From positions 1 through 64,000 of the forward strand of contig NZ_JAOWLC010000011.1 of assembly GCF_025751535.1 (NCBI RefSeq): a stretch of 64,000 bases of DNA, in the 5' to 3' direction. The position numbers and the translations under genes are program-made. How positions within the stretch are numbered: the first letter of the stretch is position 1; each line of letters starts with the position of its first letter. The notes under the pieces were generated by a model. The model was given only the letters and a program-made list of their open reading frames with translations, was not told the DNA's origin and made no database searches. Shown piece by piece: positions 61,552-64,000 of the stretch. Origin of the DNA: Lentibacter sp. XHP0401. GTDB lineage: Bacteria; Pseudomonadota; Alphaproteobacteria; Rhodobacterales; Rhodobacteraceae.

Positions 61552-62607
61552 ATGACCCAAACTGATTCCCTGACTCCCGACAGCATCCGCGCATTCCGCG
61601 AAGATCACGCGAATATGCGAGAAAGGGATCTGGCCGATAAGCTCGGTATCAGTGAGGCCGGGCTTGTTGCAGCCTATTGTGGCGAGAGCGCCACCCGCAT
61701 TGATGCCCACCCCGACAAGATCATGGGGGCGGCCCAAACCCTTGGCGAAGTCATGGCACTGACGCGGAACCCCTCATGCGTGAACGAGAAAGTGGGCGTC
61801 TATGACAACTATCACCCGGGTCCTCACGCCGCGATGATTCTGACCGACGATATCGACCTGCGTATCTTCCCGAGCCATTGGCAGCACGCCTATATGGTCG
61901 AGAAAGAAACTGACGCAGGCACGCGCCGCAGCCTTCAGGTTTTTGATGCCGCAGGCGATGCCGTCCACAAGATATTCCTGCGCGAAGGCTCCGACCTTGC
62001 CGCTTGGGACCGTGCGAAAACAGACCTGAGACTTGACGATCAGGCACAGTCGCTGAGCGTCAGCGCGCGCAAGCCCGACGAACCCGCCAAGGCCGACACC
62101 TCCAAGCTCGACATCCTGCGAAAGGAATGGGCGCGCCTGACAGACACACACCAGTTCCTCCGCCTCACGTCAAAGCTCAAAATGAACCGCCTCGGGGCCT
62201 ATCGCATCGCGGGTGAGCCCTTCGTGCGCGCGCTCGCGCCCACGGCCGTTGACCAGATGCTCCGGCAAGTCGCGGCAAGTGAACTGGAAATTATGGTGTT
62301 CACAGGCAATCGCGGCTGCATCCAGATTCACTCCGGCCCGATAGAGACACTCAAATCCATGGGCCCTTGGCAAAACGTGCTGGACCCGCGCTTCAACCTT
62401 CATCTGCGCCTCGATCACATCGCAGAAGTCTGGGCCGTCGAAAAGCCGACACAACGCGGACCAGCCGTCTCGATCGAAGCCTTCAATGCCGAGGGCGGGC
62501 TTATTCTACAAGTCTTTGGCTTGGGCAAAGAGGGCCGCGATAGCCGCCCTGCTTGGGGTAAACTGGTGGCAGGCCTTGAAGGCCTCAACACAGAGGTGAA
62601 CGCATGA
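61552..62607 (+). CDS. hmuS: HmuS/HemS-type hemin-degrading factor
   Basis: A 351-residue cytosolic haem-handling protein with two HemS repeats (about 20-180 and 200-350). Typical stretches are IRAFREDHANMRERDLADKL at the start, GVYDNYHPGPHAAMIL, and in the second half GNRGCIQIHSGPIETLK with LHLRLDHIAEVWAVEKPTQRG just after, split here by position 270-320. The upstream frame to 61492 lacks support; AAGG precedes ATG 61552. It overlaps hmuT by 4 bases and works in haem release or breakdown after import. Confidence 0.93.
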   Translation: MTQTDSLTPDSIRAFREDHANMRERDLADKLGISEAGLVAAYCGESATRIDAHPDKIMGAAQTLGEVMALTRNPSCVNEKVGVYDNYHPGPHAAMILTDDIDLRIFPSHWQHAYMVEKETDAGTRRSLQVFDAAGDAVHKIFLREGSDLAAWDRAKTDLRLDDQAQSLSVSARKPDEPAKADTSKLDILRKEWARLTDTHQFLRLTSKLKMNRLGAYRIAGEPFVRALAPTAVDQMLRQVAASELEIMVFTGNRGCIQIHSGPIETLKSMGPWQNVLDPRFNLHLRLDHIAEVWAVEKPTQRGPAVSIEAFNAEGGLILQVFGLGKEGRDSRPAWGKLVAGLEGLNTEVNA

Positions 62608-63449
62608 TCCGCGCTGCCTCTCTTGCCGCTTTCCTCATTTCTGCCCTGCCCGCAACGGCACAGGAAAAGACAAAAGGCATTGTTGCCGTAGGTGGCTCCG
62701 TAACCGAGATCATCTACGCACTTGGCGCAGGTGACCGCGTGATCGCCCGCGACACAACCTCCAGTTTCCCCCCCGAGGTCGAGGCATTACCAGACATTGG
62801 CTACATGCGCGCCCTGTCACCCGAAGGTGTTCTATCCGTCAACCCCGAGATCATTATCGCAGAAAGCGGGGCAGGCCCGACAGAGACCATCACTGTGCTG
62901 GAAGGGGCGAACATCCCCTTCATCACAGTGCCCGACGAATACTCGGCATCGGGCGTCAGCGCCAAAATCATCGCCGTCGGAGAGGCCATAGGCGAAGAGG
63001 CAAACGCCAAGGCGCTTGCCGATGACCTAAAGCGCGAACTCGACGAGATAACACGCTCAACAAACGAAATGGCCGGCGACAACAAGAAACGGGTGCTCTT
63101 CATCCTCAGCACACAAGGCGGGCGCATCATGGCCTCAGGAACCGAAACCGCAGCGGCCGCGATGATAGAAATGGCAGGCGCTGAAAACGCGGTAAGCGCC
63201 TTTGACGGCTACAAACCCTTAACAGATGAGGCCGTTATCGCCGCCGCGCCCGATGCAATCCTGATGATGGACCGCGGAGGAGATCATGACAGCTCGATTG
63301 AGGAGTTGCTGCAAATGCCTGTCATTGCCTCGACACCTGCTGCCAAAAACCGCGCCGTGATCCGCATGAACGGCCTCTATCTGCTGGGTTTCGGCCCACG
63401 CACGGCCAAGGCCGTTGTCGATCTGAACCAAGCGCTCTACGGCGGCTGA
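62604..63449 (+). CDS. hmuT: Haem ABC transporter periplasmic binding protein
   Basis: A 281-residue secreted binding protein of the FecB/BtuF fold. The signal peptide covers about 1-19 (ATAQ). The lobes show GIVAVGGSVTEIIYALGAGD at the start, DIGYMRALSPEGVLSVNPEI, and a C-terminal lobe with APDAILMMDRGG and NRAVIRMNGLYLLGFGPRT. It receives haem from the receptor and passes it to HmuU. It overlaps hmuS by 4 bases. Confidence 0.95.
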   Translation: MIRAASLAAFLISALPATAQEKTKGIVAVGGSVTEIIYALGAGDRVIARDTTSSFPPEVEALPDIGYMRALSPEGVLSVNPEIIIAESGAGPTETITVLEGANIPFITVPDEYSASGVSAKIIAVGEAIGEEANAKALADDLKRELDEITRSTNEMAGDNKKRVLFILSTQGGRIMASGTETAAAAMIEMAGAENAVSAFDGYKPLTDEAVIAAAPDAILMMDRGGDHDSSIEELLQMPVIASTPAAKNRAVIRMNGLYLLGFGPRTAKAVVDLNQALYGG

Positions 63450-63453
63450 TCCT

Positions 63454-64000
63454 GTGGCAATGATTGCAGATACCACCGTGCCGCAAGATCGTCGCCGCAC
63501 CGCACGGCGCGCGCACGTCTGGCTGACAGCCTTGCTGGTCCTCATCAGCATCGCAAGCCTTGCCATCGGCGCTTCCGGCACGTCCCTTTGGGGCGCCTTG
63601 CAAAAGCTCGTGTCAGGCCAACCGCTCAGCCAGACAGAACAGGTCGTCTTGTGGGATATTCGTATGCCACGGATGATCCTCGGTATCTGCGTCGGTGCAT
63701 CTTTGGCCGTTTCGGGCGCGGTGATGCAGGGGCTTTTCCGCAACCCTCTGGCCGACCCCGGAATCGTGGGGGTAAGCGCTGGTGCAAGCCTCGGTGCAAT
63801 CACCGCAATCGTTCTCAGCGGGCTTCTTCCTTTGGCCGCCATGGCATGGCTCGGCTTCTGGCTTGTGCCACTCGCGGCCTTTCTCGGCGGCTGGGGGTCA
63901 ACCATTCTGCTTTACCGCGTCTCGACACGGCGGGGGCGCACCTCCGTCGCGACAATGCTTCTGGCGGGCATAGCGTTGGGGGCACTGGCAGGGGCGCTGT
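63454..64000 (+). CDS. hmuU: Haem ABC transporter permease (partial, runs off the window)
   Basis: About 182 codons of a FecCD-family permease. Helices are seen at about 25-45, 72-95 and 105-150. The typical WDIRMPRMILGICVGASLAV and GAVMQGLFRNPLADPGIVGV (split by a few residues) are the conserved permease segments. Start is GTG 63454 or ATG 63460, just after hmuT. The ATPase gene hmuV is expected beyond the window. Confidence 0.93.
   Translation, partial: MAMIADTTVPQDRRRTARRAHVWLTALLVLISIASLAIGASGTSLWGALQKLVSGQPLSQTEQVVLWDIRMPRMILGICVGASLAVSGAVMQGLFRNPLADPGIVGVSAGASLGAITAIVLSGLLPLAAMAWLGFWLVPLAAFLGGWGSTILLYRVSTRRGRTSVATMLLAGIALGALAGAL

Noticed and set aside
1-64000. CRISPR arrays, insertion sequences, phage genes and riboswitches
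   Set aside because: No regularly spaced repeats, transposase or integrase frames, or recognisable riboswitch cores were seen on either strand.

Overview
The window reads as a chromosome segment of an alphaproteobacterium of the order Rhodobacterales (Roseobacter group). This rests on gene order and protein types seen here: NYN protein/folK/rpoZ/rsh/DUF2062/pdxJ/acpS/lepB/rnc/era, three deformylase genes in front of fmt, and a small basic protein after the PgeF-type gene. Coding density is high and many neighbouring genes overlap by 4 bases (ATGA). I see no insertion sequence, phage gene or CRISPR array.

Layout. 1-9.6 kb: a Tat-exported peptide/solute-binding protein, a LysR regulator, smc, a glutathionyl-hydroquinone reductase type GST, a small unknown protein and a PatB/MalY-type lyase. 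9.7-13.2 kb: three peptide deformylase paralogues (the third with lost active-site residues), fmt and small membrane proteins. 13.2-16 kb: rnhA, a methyltransferase, ispH and a NYN-domain protein. 16-27.5 kb: folK, rpoZ, the (p)ppGpp enzyme, pdxJ, acpS, lepB, rnc, era and oxidoreductase/methyltransferase genes. 27.5-37.2 kb: ubiK, lgt, midA-like and pgeF, then a minus-strand run from a SPOR lipoprotein through dacA, tmk, holB, tatD and an MBL hydrolase to an AEC transporter. A tRNA-Ser(TGA) lies at 37.5 kb.

37.6-48.8 kb is a signalling island, AT-richer to the eye than its flanks. It holds three sensor histidine kinases with near-identical phosphoacceptor helices, three response regulators whose C-terminal half looks like a degenerate GGDEF fold (GNG or GRG in place of GGDEF), an Hpt protein, a stand-alone receiver, and a LuxI-type acyl-homoserine-lactone synthase with all eight conserved LuxI residues but no LuxR gene nearby. 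This is my best candidate for an undescribed system: a multi-input phosphorelay tied to AHL signalling. Its wiring is inference.

48.9-64 kb is an iron and haem locus. One arm holds DUF1513, imelysin, a di-haem oxidoreductase, bacterioferritin, Bfd, a porin and a second imelysin, followed by a Cys-rich unknown protein, HemP and a 52-residue unknown protein. The other arm is a TonB/ExbD/ExbD/ExbB set with a TonB-dependent receptor, divergent from hmuS, hmuT and hmuU (cut by the window end). One of the two ExbD proteins carries Asn where the essential membrane Asp should be. The promoters of the two arms share a 10-base word and GTCAAC-type inverted repeats, a possible common iron-responsive operator.
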